Below are positions 1-15,870 of a stretch of 64,000 nt of DNA, in pieces. The position numbers and the translations under genes were made by a program. The stretch comes from Zychaea mexicana. Its lineage: Eukaryota; Mucoromycota; Mucoromycetes; Mucorales; Lichtheimiaceae. The notes below the pieces were generated by a model, which ran no database searches, was not told the DNA's origin, and worked only from the letters and a program-made list of their open reading frames with translations. How positions within the stretch are numbered: position 1 is the stretch's first letter; every line of letters starts with the position of its first letter. The DNA lies in assembly GCF_025766255.1 (NCBI RefSeq), contig NW_026516743.1, forward strand, positions 1 through 64,000, written 5' to 3'.

Positions 1-1686
1 TGCCCTTGTGGATTTGGGTATTGACTATGAGTCGGCAAGTGATGAATCCAGTGACAAAGGAGAATTGGTTGAAGAGCACTTGCAGGAAGGGGACATTGAA
101 GAAGAAGAAGAAATTTGGATCAGTGAACGTGTAACGATCGACAGGCGTTCTACAAGGCCGTCATACAAGGAAGCTGCCATTTTGAATGTGGCCAATTCCA
201 TCTTTGAGATGCCTCTTACTTTCTTTAAGAGGTTCCTCCCAATGATGTATATCACGACATATTGCATTCCTACTATCAATGCCCAAGCCGCTGCCATAGA
301 TGTCCCAAACTGGCGCGAACTTACCCCCACTGAGTACTTCCTTTGGATTGGACTTTGGAGTATTATGGCATGGCTCCCCTGCAGTGACAGAGGCTTTTAT
401 TGGAGAACACATCCAACGATATTGGTTCCTTCTCCCCTTAACTTTGGACGATGGATGTCAAGACGCCGATTTGACGCCATTCTTGCAGCTCATATACTAG
501 AGCATCCAAATATTATGCAATCAAGATGAGCCGAAGATCCTTTGATCCCTATTCGTGCATTTGTTGACGAGTACAATGCAAATCTGGTTGATGCCTTGGA
601 ACCTGGAAGCATGTTGACAATTGATGAGAGTATGAACCAATAGGTTGGAAAGGTTTCGCGAATCCCAATGTCAAGGAGATCATTTCCAAACCCCATCCTG
701 TTGGTCAAGAATTTAATACACTTGCTGATGCAACGACCAACATCATTATTCGTCTCGATATCAGCGAGAAAACATTTCAGTGAAAAAAGTTTGGTGATCA
801 AGGTGCTGTCATCTCCACCGTTTTGCGCCTCTCCGAACCTTGGTTTGCGACTGGAAGAACAGTTCTTGCTGATTCCTGGTTTGGAACTCCTGCATGTGCC
901 ACTGTTCTTTATCAGCATGGGCTCTACAGCATTATGGCAATGAAGAAGAGAGCACACTGGCCGCGCAATGTACCTCGTGATTTGCTGTCTCGACTTGGGG
1001 AGGAAGCTGGATCTTCAATTTCGCTGGTTGGAACCATCGATGAGGTCCTTATGGCCATCTGTATTCTTCGTGACAGAATACCGCAGTGCGTCATCAGCAC
1101 TTGTAGCACAACAACACTGGGCTCAGAGGTGACTCATGTCATGAAGCGGGGAAACCAAAGCTATATTGCGACCTTCCGTCGTCCAACTGTTTTTGACGAC
1201 TACAATGCTGGAAAAGGCGCAGTAGATATCAACAACAACAACCGCGATAACATGACATCATACCATGATATTATTCGCACACGTTCCTGGGAGATCCGAG
1301 CCTTTTCTTTCTTTTTGGCTTTAGCAGAAGCAAATGCTTTTCTTGCATGGCGATCATTCGGACCACCAGAGAAAAGAAACATTACTCACTTCGCATTTCG
1401 AGAGCAGCTCTGTACTGAGATGATATTCGAATATCGATCAAGTGTAAAAATGGCAACGGAAACCGAAGAACAACAGCAGCAGGACCAAGAGAATGAGATA
1501 CATGATCTGTTATCCATTGGCCAACGCGTTGTCAAGGCAACTGGCAAAAAGTATTCTCGCCAGTGGATTTGCTATATCTGCAAAGCAAAAAGCACGTTGT
1601 ACTGCAGCTGCACTCCGACAAAGGGTCTATGCAAAGGTAGTTGTTATAGAATTCACCTACAAGCAAAACAAACACAACATCAATGA
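1..1686 (+). mobile_element. Decayed piggyBac-type (DDE_Tnp_1_7) transposase, truncated by window start
   Basis: A piggyBac-family transposase relic. The first open segment (8-529) carries the N-terminal half of the family domain. Reading continues in the same frame past a TGA at 527-529 to a TIDESM block holding the first expected catalytic Asp, then meets a TAG near 637. The frame then changes, and the next segment contains the family hallmark KPHPVGQEF. Another TGA falls near 780. From about 823 to 1686 the frame is open and includes LADSWFGT (second Asp), an Asp-containing NNNNRDN block (probable third Asp) and a C-terminal cysteine-rich tail (CYICK, CSCTPTKGLCKGSC) typical of piggyBac zinc-binding domains. 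At least two stops and one frameshift make it non-functional as read. The 5' end lies outside the window. The family call is firm; the identity of the third Asp is inferred. Confidence 0.85.
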
Positions 1687-1779
1687 TAAAACTTATATAG
1701 AATAATTTTAATTGTGCCATTCTACTATTGTATCATCTTTTTTCACCTCTTTTCTTTTGTTTTGAAGAATATAAACAGT

Positions 1780-1995
1780 CCCGAAGTAGACACTAGATCT
1801 AGTGTCTAAAATTACCACCTGTTACCGACCGAATTGAAAGATGTATAACAAAGCAAACAATACGTTCTGAAACATATCCAATGCCATGTAGGTATATCAT
1901 GGCCCTATGCTGTATATATTGAAATATGAGGAAAAAATAGCGAAAACTGCAACTGCTATAAACACTCAAAGGAGACACTAGATCTAGTGTTCGGG
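1780..1995. mobile_element. 216-bp MITE-like element with palindromic terminal inverted repeats
   Basis: The element starts CCCGAA (1780-1785) and ends TTCGGG (1990-1995). Just inside each end is the self-complementary motif ACACTAGATCTAGTGT. On the left it forms a perfect 22-bp palindrome (1787-1808, half-site TAGACACTAGA); on the right a perfect 16-bp palindrome (1975-1990). The two ends are inverted copies of one another apart from a 4-base insertion (GTAG) on the left. The interior shows no coding sequence. I see no clear TTAA or other target duplication. Position right after the piggyBac relic suggests a non-autonomous derivative or part of the same element, but that is inference. Confidence 0.55.
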
Positions 1996-2590
1996 GTGCA
2001 AAGATACTCATTAAAGGCAAAGGGTTTTGTGCCATCAAAGAAGAGTCGGCTTGGGCTCACATGTATTAAAGAAAGCAGAATGGTTTAAGTGTGGTTGAAA
2101 ATCGACTTCCCTATATGCCCCTAAGCACCAGTGAAAGATGCTCTCGCGACAATGTGCCGAATAAGGAAGCATGTCGATCCTGTTACACACAGTGCTTGTG
2201 ATCCAAGAAAGAACGATGAGCACATTAAAAGAGCAGGAGGATTTTCGTACGGGTTGTTTTTCTGATAAAAAAAATGACTGATGCCGCTGCCTTGTGGTGA
2301 TGTAAAAGAACCTGTCTTTGATCAATGGATTCATCACCGCAGCCCTGCGTAAGATTTACCTAAACAGACTGCTGCGGCGTTCGTGCGACTTCGTTACCAT
2401 GGCAACCCGTTGCTGATAGCGTACTCTTTTTAACCCTTCCGGTCCACCACGCGGCTTGTGTGTTATCTATTTATATCAGCTCGGTTTGCATGAAGCAATG
2501 ATCCTTTCTTTCTTTCTTTCTTTTTCACACACGCCCTTTTTCCTTCTCTGTGTCGACACACACACACACAACACGAATAAGACAAGACCC
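1996..2590. other. Intergenic: upstream region of the epoxide hydrolase gene
   Basis: No convincing coding sequence. The last 130 bases are pyrimidine-rich (TTTC repeats about 2506-2525, then a CA run about 2557-2571), which fits a fungal core promoter or 5' UTR for the gene starting at 2591. Confidence 0.4.
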
Positions 2591-3960
2591 ATGTCTAGCA
2601 TCGAACCTTTTGAAATCCCGTCCATTCCACCTCAGCGTCTTGCTTCGCTCAAAGAAAAGCTACAGAACGTTGAGTATCCGAACGAGCTCGAAAAGAATGT
2701 CGGCTGGAAGTATGGTGCACCTCGACGAGCTGTTGAGCCTCTCGTTCAAGCCTGGCTCAACGACTACAACTGGGAAAAGGCGCGTGCCGAAATGAACAAG
2801 TGGCATCACTACCGCGCGGAAATCCAAAGTTCTTTGGCTTTTCAGAAGCACCCAAACTTCCCGGCCACGGTGGCTCAAAGAGCGGTGAAATCTTTCACAA
2901 GCTCATGACATCAGTACTCGGTTACGATGAATACAGTAAATATGACCGTTTCGTTGGATGCAATACCAAGAGCATGTGCTGATAAATGTATACCCATATC
3001 TGTTCAAGTGGTTCACGGATCCGACTTTGGCACCATGGTCGGCAAATGGCTCGCTGTCAAGCATCCTCAGCAGTGCAAGGGATTCCACACGGCCACGTCC
3101 GGATGTATGCCACCCATCCCAACGCCCGGTTTTCTATGGTCCCACCCACTCAAGGTGGCAAAGTTTATGGCTAGCATCGCTCTCGGTATGGACACAGTCT
3201 ATGGTCGTGGTTCTTCCAAAATCAAGGGCCGATCGTTTGTCGACGTTGAAAATGATCCTGAACTTGGTTACTGTGCCATCCAGAGTACACGACCGTACAC
3301 TTTAGCATATGGTTTGACTGACAGTCCAGTGGGCCTTTTGGGTAAATGCATCATAACCCCATCTATCATCAGTAATTGATCATTTTCCCCACTAACTGCC
3401 ACAATAAATACTTAGCTTGGCTACTCGAAAAGTACCACAATTGGTCATATCCTGAAAACAAGGATGACAGTGTCGTGTTGCCAGACACCATCACCACCGA
3501 CGAGTTCCTCACTCAAGTCACTCTCTTCTGGCTGACAAATTCGATTTCCTCGTCGATCCGTTTCTACTATGAAACCTTCAATGATGCAGGAGTGAAGGCG
3601 GTGTTCCCGCTTTACGTCAACATCCCGAGTGCAGTGTCCTGCTTCCCTGCTGATCTAAGCAAGGTATTACTTTATAAAAGATGGTGCGATTGTCATTAAA
3701 CAAACAAGCTGACAGCACGGTGACTGAATCTTACTATGTAGGTCCCTCGCGAATGGCTTGAAGCAAACTTCAATTTGCAGCAATACAACGAACTCGACAT
3801 GGTATGTACATATATGCTTTTGCTTCACTATGGTATTCTCTTGCTCACTCTCTGCTATCTTTAGGGAGGTCATTTTCCGGCCTTGGAGTGTGGAGCGTTG
3901 CTGGTGGATGAGGTGCAACGATTTGGCAAATTTTTGAAGACGATGGAATACTTAAAGTAG
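2591..3960 (+). pseudogene. Epoxide hydrolase (EHN + alpha/beta hydrolase) with internal deletion, probable pseudogene
   Basis: Microsomal-type epoxide hydrolase. Exon 1 encodes the EHN cap domain (FEIPSIPPQRLASLKEKL, GWKYGAPRRAVEPLVQAW). After HHYRAEI (about 2820) the reading frame jumps and the homology resumes at FGFSEAPKLPGHGG. Some 60 residues that normally carry the HGWPG oxyanion segment are absent. Downstream parts are well preserved: intron 2936-3008; nucleophile Asp in GSDFGTMVG; intron 3342-3415; intron 3664-3741; intron 3802-3864; then GGHFPALE with the catalytic His and a TAG at 3958-3960. Frameshift plus loss of the oxyanion hole suggests a dead gene, although all later introns still splice in frame. 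A splice-based rescue of the missing part was not found. A second, more decayed copy lies at 35.4-36.0 kb on the other strand. Confidence 0.75.
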
Positions 3961-4609
3961 CGATAGCAGCAGCAGTTTTGGCTGTCATTGTTCCCCTTCT
4001 CCTTAGCAGCAGTAGCAGTATTAACCTTTCTTTTTCTTACCTGGCTATCTTTACAAAGAAGAATAAAGTTGTTCATTTTTTTTCGCGGTCTCTACTCACG
4101 TATTATTACTGCCTTATACACTGGGAATCCCACTATTGAGATACGTTCCTGAGAGCTCTTGAATAGATTGATACTGACTGATCTTCTCGGGTGTAATGGT
4201 TAGACGTCTATCAACGTCAAATGAAGGCTGACCATCGTTTTAGGCAACTTGTTTCTTTTCTGGTAAACAGGTTCAGCCCTGTCCCACCTGACAGTGGAAT
4301 GACCGTCAATTCCGTCAGGGGAAACTTTCGTCCGTCTGTTTTCGCGCATACATGTACTACACACGCAAGCTTCTTTTTTTTTTTTTTAATGTAATCTCTC
4401 ACGTACGTTTCCACAAGAATCATGGTAAAGCTAGCTCATTAAACGATTATTGCTGCTATCAAAGTGTAATACATTAAGTTAGCTTTTATCGCAAATTGTA
4501 ATGTATAGTTCAATCCTTCTATTCCTCAAGAAGGTATGTCACCCTCTACTTTTCTTTCACACTTCTCGGATTTTATGCATGGTTTTAAAGTATTAGAACA
4601 CTGTTACAT
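3961..4609. other. Intergenic, nothing recognised
   Basis: AT-rich DNA with a 13-base T run near 4375-4387 and no ORF with recognisable content. The 5' exon of the aminopeptidase relic may lie in its last 110 bases but could not be fixed. Confidence 0.3.
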
Positions 4610-5747
4610 CCAGCACGCGACTTTGTGGATTTCGTCAACAAGTCGCCATCGCCCTTCCACTGCACTCATGGAGCTGCTGAGCTGCTGAAACAGGTATACA
4701 CACCTCTTTTGCAAATATGAATAGTACAACAGTCAGAAGTTGGTCCTTACGTACGGAGTTGGGGGTAAATGTAGGCAGGTTTCACAGAGATCAAGGAACG
4801 TGACAACTGGAATGGTGCTATTGAACGCAATGGCAAATACTATTTTACTCGAAACGGCTCGTCGATCGTTGCTTTTGTTGTCGGTGGCAAATACGTTCCT
4901 GGTAACGGGTCTACTATTGTGGGCGCGCATACTGATTCTCCTTGCTTAAAGGTAAATGATTACAAGAAAGAAGGGGAAGCTTCTTGTTGGATCGAAGTGT
5001 TTATTCATGTTCCATACTGTTATGCACAATAGGTCAAACCTATCTCTAAAAAGGAAAAGAGTGGTTATCTGGAAGTCGGTGTCCAGCTTTACGGTGGTGG
5101 TATCTGGTAAGGGACATGAGAAAATAGTAATCATTGCGACTCGGATACCTAACAAGTATGGGTTTATCGATCAGGCACGCATGGATCGTGATTTGGGCGT
5201 TGCTGGATGCGTCATGGTCGAAGACAACAATGGCAAATACCGTCACACAGTGGTTAAAGTGGACAGGTAGGTAAAAGGATGAATTTTTTGAGTTAGTGTA
5301 ATAGAGAAGGTACATTGTTTAATTAATGTACTTTGGGGTGCCTAGACCTCTTTTGCGTATTCCCACACTTGCAATCCACTTGGATCGTAATGCCAACGAC
5401 AGTGTAAGTATATTAATGTGCTGGCGAATTAGAAAATGGAAGTAAACTCTATTTAATGAAAATGAACACATTTACTATCCGTAGTTCACGTTCAACAAGG
5501 AAGTCCAGCTTGCACCAATTCTTGCTACTGCCACCAAAGCGTAAATGTCACCTCTTTCCCTTATATACAATAGATATATCCTCATTCTTGTATACACATA
5601 CTCAAAAATTACATATTCTCATCTGTTAGAGAGTTGAACAAGACTGAAAGTGACGTACCCATAGACCCAAATGATAGCGTTAGTCACCAAGTTCGTGTCG
5701 CCCGGTTTGTGTCACGTGCGAAGAAGCTCATTAATGATGACGTGTAG
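4610..5747 (+). pseudogene. Aspartyl aminopeptidase (peptidase M18), truncated and frameshifted
   Basis: The N-terminal half of an M18 aspartyl aminopeptidase (DNPEP/Ape4 family) is clear: ARDFVDFVNKSPSPFHC, then intron 4694-4774, [22 protein letters not shown] (first metal/catalytic His), intron 4952-5032, VKPISKKEKSGYLEVGVQ and YGGGIW. At the usual IWHTWFDRDL block the sequence has lost about four bases, so the frame breaks (near 5180). Further exons give RPLLRIPTLAIHLDR and FTFNKEVQLAPILATATKA. The reading frame ends at a TAG (5745-5747) before any of the remaining metal ligands and the catalytic Glu expected in the C-terminal half of a roughly 480-residue enzyme. Cytosolic/vacuolar peptidase in the family; inactive here by inference. 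Confidence 0.8.
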
Positions 5748-7674
5748 TTCCTGCCGGATATTGTTGCTCATCTTCAGGAGCAGCAGTGAACATTCAAACT
5801 AGTGTCGAAAAAACAAAACCGTATTTGCCACGGTTTTTTTTTGTAATGAAGCATAACAGAAGAAAGTCAAGCTTAAATTGAGAATCTAGCTTTGATCTGT
5901 AGTAGTAGTAGTATGTAGCGATTCTTTCAATTCCTTGATCAAAATAACCATTTTGTAATAATTAATAGTGACACTACCTAGTATCAATATTCAATATTTC
6001 GTTTTGGTAATTAGTAATTTCGCTGACAAAATGCTAGGTTCTTTTCCATGATATGTAACTGAACTTATTGCTTACATACATAATACATCATGGAACGAAG
6101 CCTGTCGCATATATGATCGTACCGGTTTTATTACGCCTGTATTATTAGGATAGCATGCATTTTATTGCCTTGACTGTGGTATATTTTGCCTAACCCAACG
6201 CGCACATCAGAGTTTTGAGGGTTTTTGTCGAGAGCTAGGCGGAAACATTTGGAGGCACGGTCATATTTCCTAATTAGTCTACCATGATAACAGTAGCTAA
6301 GGGAGTGTACTTTATTGCACGCTCTGCGAAATTACCTCATCCCTTTGTATACGTGGCCCAGTTTTGGGGGATCGGCAATATCGATTTCGTTGAGCCTGCA
6401 TGAAGAGATACTGGTCACTTCAATTCCCGAAGCTGTTCGTTTTGTGGCGGCCCTTCGACCGTTGACAAGGAATCATCGTCGTGCTAGGTGCACTTACCCA
6501 GGTGAAGGCGCCGCCGGGCAGCGCAGGACTCAACCAGAGCCCTGCTCTTCAATAGTGGGCTATGCAATCGATTATAATAACGAAGAAATTTATCAAGACT
6601 GAAAAATTCTCACACGACAACTTCTCACACAGCTTCACAGCATAAAACCACAACTCAGATGACGCTACCCTGTGCAGGTCAGCGCCCGAGAAAGAGCGTG
6701 AGACAGAGCGAGAGAGGGAGAGACAAAGAGAGACAAACTATAAAGGAAAAAACGAAAAGAACGTTAGACCATTGGTTGCAAATAAAGAATCACTCATCGT
6801 GACGATCAAACAGCAACTGCACTGACAGAATGTTAATGAATGCATACGTACAAAAGGCCAAAAACAAAAAAAAATGATGCGGGGCAAGCGCGTTGAAAGT
6901 TAGGAAGAAAAGCCAACGTCTCGATGAGTCGTGCAGTATGCTACTTTTATAACCTATTTGATCACATCAATCACATGGTTTCACTAGTGTCGTCAGCAGC
7001 ATGTTTCATCAATGACCACTGGTAAATAGAGAATGGACTCCTTTTCATCGCACACAAAGGGATCCTTTTATCTTTAACACTGCTTCTTTTGACAGAGCAT
7101 ACTACTACTTAATCTACCATCCAAACATTCTATCAGTGATCAAACAAAACGTAAGTGATAAATCTTGTATCAGTATGCGCAAATTCATTACGCATTTTAA
7201 TAGGACCTTGTATAAACAAATGGCATTGCATAATGATATGATGTATATGTGATGCAACACCTATAGTACGGGTTCTCTCCAATCTGTGATATACCGGGAA
7301 CAGTGCTATAACTATCATTCATCAGTAAAAATATCCATTTGAAAAATACACAAAATGTCCTTGCACCTATGACCCCATGTAAGCCTGCAATTGTCGTTGA
7401 TTTTATGCGTTTTGGTTCTTTCAACTAGAGACACTACTATGCCATATGCAGCAGTATTTCGAGTGTAACACGTAAAAGCTTATTCAGAGCTGTCATTGAC
7501 TGCTTTAAGGATTCTTATACAGCCTTCTGATTGGCCACAACGTAAGCCCAGGAACTACCATTTTTTTATCACACCGCTGCTGCCTCGGTAGGGCTTTCAA
7601 ATTGTGGCTGAAATGTTTCTGCTGTTCGTTTTTCTCTTGAACCCGTCTGTCGTCCTTTTTTTCCAGCTTCGACA
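5748..7674. other. Long intergenic stretch with a GC-richer island
   Basis: Mostly AT-rich with no recognisable gene. From about 6360 to 6570 there is a distinctly GC-richer island with an open frame of 95 codons (6315-6602) that matches nothing I know. GA-rich simple sequence follows at 6695-6740. The promoter of the downstream polymerase gene includes one copy of a dispersed 88-bp repeat (7461-7548). Confidence 0.4.
7461..7548 (+). repeat. Dispersed 88-bp repeat, copy 1 (upstream of RPC2)
   Basis: The stretch aligns almost gap-free with 17501-17588. The last 34 bases are the best conserved, 28 of 34 identical, and include a TTATA-like run followed by CTGATTGG (inverted CCAAT). It lies about 130 bases before the RPC2 start codon. 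It may be a repeat footprint or a shared promoter module. Confidence 0.5.
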
Positions 7675-12483
<4,809 letters not shown>

Positions 12484-12888
12484 TAATAATCCATGCATAT
12501 TTCATTCTCACTGTAAATAATAACAATACTAATAAAAAATTCAACAAAACGTTTGCATTCACATCAAAGAAACATAACAGTGGCCATTGATGTGAGTATC
12601 TCAATTATAGCGCTGCATGCTTCAATGAGCAATTTCACTGGGAGATAAAATAACCTGGAGAGGTTCCAGTCCGGATGGACTCAAAGGCGTAGTCGTCGGC
12701 GTTCGTCTGTGCAACCATCTCGCAGGAACCAAACCAGCAATGCGGGGATCGGATGAATCAATCACATGCTTGACCATCAAACGGTATTTTTTCCCTCGCT
12801 CCTCTTCTTCGACTAAAACTGCTTTCTTTTCCCGTCTTCTTTTCCTTTCGACAGTCTCGTAAATACAAGGTGCCCTTAAGATATACTC
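12484..12888. other. Intergenic between RPC2 and carnitine acetyltransferase
   Basis: Holds the RPC2 3' end and the promoter/5' UTR of the next gene (pyrimidine-rich run 12790-12850). A minus-strand open frame spans it but has no recognisable content. Confidence 0.4.
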
Positions 12889-15295
12889 ATGGCGCTTCTC
12901 CTTCGTACACCGAACCGCGCTATCGGCACCCGCTTCTCCAATGTCGCTACTGTTCAAAAGTAAGGTTTTTTCAACAGCCCCTTGCTTTCCTTATTGCACA
13001 GAAGTTCACACTACCTCTTTGTACGTATCAAACAGACCAGCACTGTATCACCTTGCTGGCAGACGCGCCTTGAGTGTTCCTGCCGAGGGACATCAAAGAC
13101 TTTCTCAAACCAATCCAAACTTCCACGCCTTCCGATCCCTGATTTGCAAGCAACTGCTCAGCGATACAAAAGAACTTTGTTACCATTGTTAAACGCCGCC
13201 GAACATGCAACAGTTAGTCAAAAAGTCGACCAGTTTGTCAGTGAAAGAGGTCTCGGTCCAAAATTACAGGAACGGCTGCGGGCATTAGATCAACAAGAAG
13301 CAGTCAAAGGTGTATCGTGGCTCGACGAGTTGTGGCTCAACAAGGGATATCTTGAATACCGCGTACCGACGCTGATCAATGTGAACTGGTGGAACCAGTT
13401 CCAAGACCCTCCACAGGGGCTAGCAACAAATGTCCCTGCCGGAAAGGCAAGTGAGCCACAATTACAACGCGCCGCAAGGATTGCAATCAGTCTGGTTAAT
13501 TATTCAAACAAGGTGAACAAGTAAGGATCGATCGTTACTTTTACCATATCGTATTTTGGTGTTGTTGGGCTAATAAGAAGCTTCAAACTCTAATTTACAA
13601 GTGAGGAAATCCCGCCTGATGTCTCACGCTCAGGACCATTCTGTATGAACCAGCTCAAAAAGATGTTTGGCGCCAGTCGTATTGCTGCAAAGCCTCGTGA
13701 TAAGATTGTTACGAACTGGCCTGCAACTGCTCAACACATCACCGTCATCTACAAGGACCAGATATTCTCAGTGCCTGTATTTGACGCTGAAGGCCAGGTG
13801 CTTTCGGACAAAGCGATGACTAGGTAAATATAAATATATATTCATATATCATCTATGTACAAGCAGCTGACAGCTAGCATATTCAAATACGCTTGAGTTT
13901 AGTCAACTGCGCCGTGTTGTCGAGCAGGTGGATAAGATCCCTCGAGAGTTGTTGCAGCCCCCTGTAGGCGTAATGACATCGGAGCATCGGGATACATGGG
14001 CTAACGTTCGTGAAGAGCTAGAAACCAACCCGACAAATGCTCGAACTCTTCAGGAAATTGATACTTCGCTATTCGCAATTTGTCTGGACGATTATAGCTC
14101 TCCGGCTGACATTGACCAGGCACATCGAAATGTTTTCCATGGCAACGAGGCACGTAACCGGTGGTTTGATAAGGCTTTGTCGTTTATTGTAGAGAATAAT
14201 GGTCGCGCTGGTGTCAATGGCGAGGTAATGATAATTGATGTGGTGATTGATTTCATTATCGCTATTACTGACTTGACTAACCGGATTTTTCCCTCTGTTT
14301 AGCATGCTCCAGCAGATGCTATCATTCCATTTACCATGTTCAGTGAAGTCATTACAAGGTATATAGCAAAGCGTGATCCATTGTATAAATCAAAACAGCG
14401 ATATTGATGCATCTCTTATAGTGAACAAGGTGCACTTGATTCGGCCAAGGCTAACTTGTCTGCACCCGCTGCTCCAAGATGGTTAAGCTGGGATGTCAGC
14501 CCTACCATTGGCGATGCACTCAAAACTGCACAATATAATGCTGCAAATCTCATCAAGGATATTGACAGCGTTCTCTTACACTATCATGGTTACGGCTCTA
14601 CCTTGTTGAAGCAGGCTAAGGTTAGCCCTGATGGTTGGATGCAGATGGCTTTCCAGCTGGCTTATTACCGTCAACATGGCAAATCTGTACCCACTTACGA
14701 AGCTGCGTCTACACGAAAATTTCTCACTGGTCGTACTGAAACTGTTCGAACCTGTTCAGTCGATTCAGTCGCATTCACGAAAGCTTGGGACGATGGTGAT
14801 ATCAAGGTATAATACTGCAACTTTTTTTTTGAAGAAAATCCTTCATTATTACTAATAACTTCATGTGTTCATTAGATGGTGAATAAATTGGCACTGCTGG
14901 AAAAAGCAATCGCTAGTCATTTAGACTACATGAAGGCCGCTGTAAACGGCATGGGCGTTGACCGTCATTTGCTTGGCTTGCGATGCATGATGACACCCGA
15001 AGAAGCTGCTTCTGATGCTGCATCAATTTTCCAGGATCCATCATACGCTAATTCACAATACTGGATCTTGTCTACTTCGAACGTGTCACCGGGTGATCTG
15101 TCGTATGGTGGATTTGGTGCAGTCGTACCTGAAGGTTATGGCATTGCCTATGCTGTGGATAAGGAGCGTACACGCATGAGCATCTCTTCATGGAACTCCT
15201 ACCCGGAAACCGATGCACCTATCTTTAGAGATACGGTCCATGATGTTTTGGATGAGTTTGGTGAAGTTGCCGAAAAGTATTTGATTAAGAAGTAG
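12889..15295 (+). CDS. CAT2: Carnitine O-acetyltransferase
   Basis: Transfers acetyl groups between CoA and carnitine, feeding peroxisome-derived acetyl units to mitochondria in fungi. Seven exons (12889-12959, 13002-13520, 13602-13823, 13903-14224, 14303-14358, 14422-14806, 14876-15295) sum to 1995 bases, 664 residues, in the family range. The start is followed by a basic, hydroxylated, acid-free leader (MALLLRTPNRAIGTRF) that fits a mitochondrial presequence. The choline/carnitine acyltransferase signature LPRLPIPDLQ opens the domain. The catalytic His is in NGEHAPADA, split by intron 4. The CoA/carnitine-binding region GWMQMAFQLAYYRQHG and the STRKFLTGRTETVR block follow. The C-terminus is YLIKK, with no PTS1 (SKL-type) signal, so this model predicts a mitochondrial form; an alternative start giving a peroxisomal form is not seen. 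The gene symbol is by yeast analogy. Confidence 0.92.
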
Positions 15296-15870
15296 AAACC
15301 GTACATATCACAGGACCACGTCAGCTAGATATAGTAGATATATACTCTTCGTAGTAGTACCAATAATACCATCTTTATCCTACAATATCAAAGGATTGTA
15401 CTCGTAGGGGAGGGCCGTGATTCATTTTTCCTCCACTTTGTGCTTATTTGCCCTCATTTCAATTTAGTGGTTAAGGCTCAAACCCTCCCACATGCACTTA
15501 AAACTCTTGTAAGCCAGATTCATAATGTCAATACCCAATTCAGTACTTAGTTTTGATATGGTATCTTGCAAAACGAGATAGCATCATTGCTCGCAAGTGT
15601 ATTGTCATTTGCATTTATTGATCTGTATTGATCAGTACATATATAATCGAAGTAAGCGTTGTAAGAACTCTGCTCTTAAGTTAATAGCTGAGAAATATTG
15701 CTATAGTATATAATCAACGAGGTAAAACACAGGCCGCCGAAGTTTTATTATTTGTAATGCAACTTTAACAGTATCATAATATGTTTATAGGCTTGAAGTG
15801 ATTGAGGATATATAATACAGGTGCGTGGAAAGATTAGTATGTACATAATTTTGATGATCTCGTGACAAGT
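15296..15870. other. Intergenic, AT-rich
   Basis: Lies between the convergent 3' ends of the carnitine acetyltransferase and Oca-like genes. Very AT-rich, with no coding signal and no RNA gene recognised. Confidence 0.4.

Noticed and set aside
5812..5845. AACCGT...ACGGTT hairpin followed by a T run, like a bacterial terminator
   Set aside because: The genome is eukaryotic and the hairpin is short; probably coincidental 3' sequence after the aminopeptidase relic.
6505..6530. ACTTACCCAGG resembling the 5' end of U1 snRNA
   Set aside because: U1 requires ACUUACCU exactly at the 5' end and a characteristic downstream fold; the match is partial and the rest does not fit.
12622..12957. 111-codon minus-strand frame between RPC2 and carnitine acetyltransferase
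   Set aside because: Overlaps the promoter and first exon of the acetyltransferase; low-complexity basic/acidic run from a pyrimidine tract and no family resemblance.
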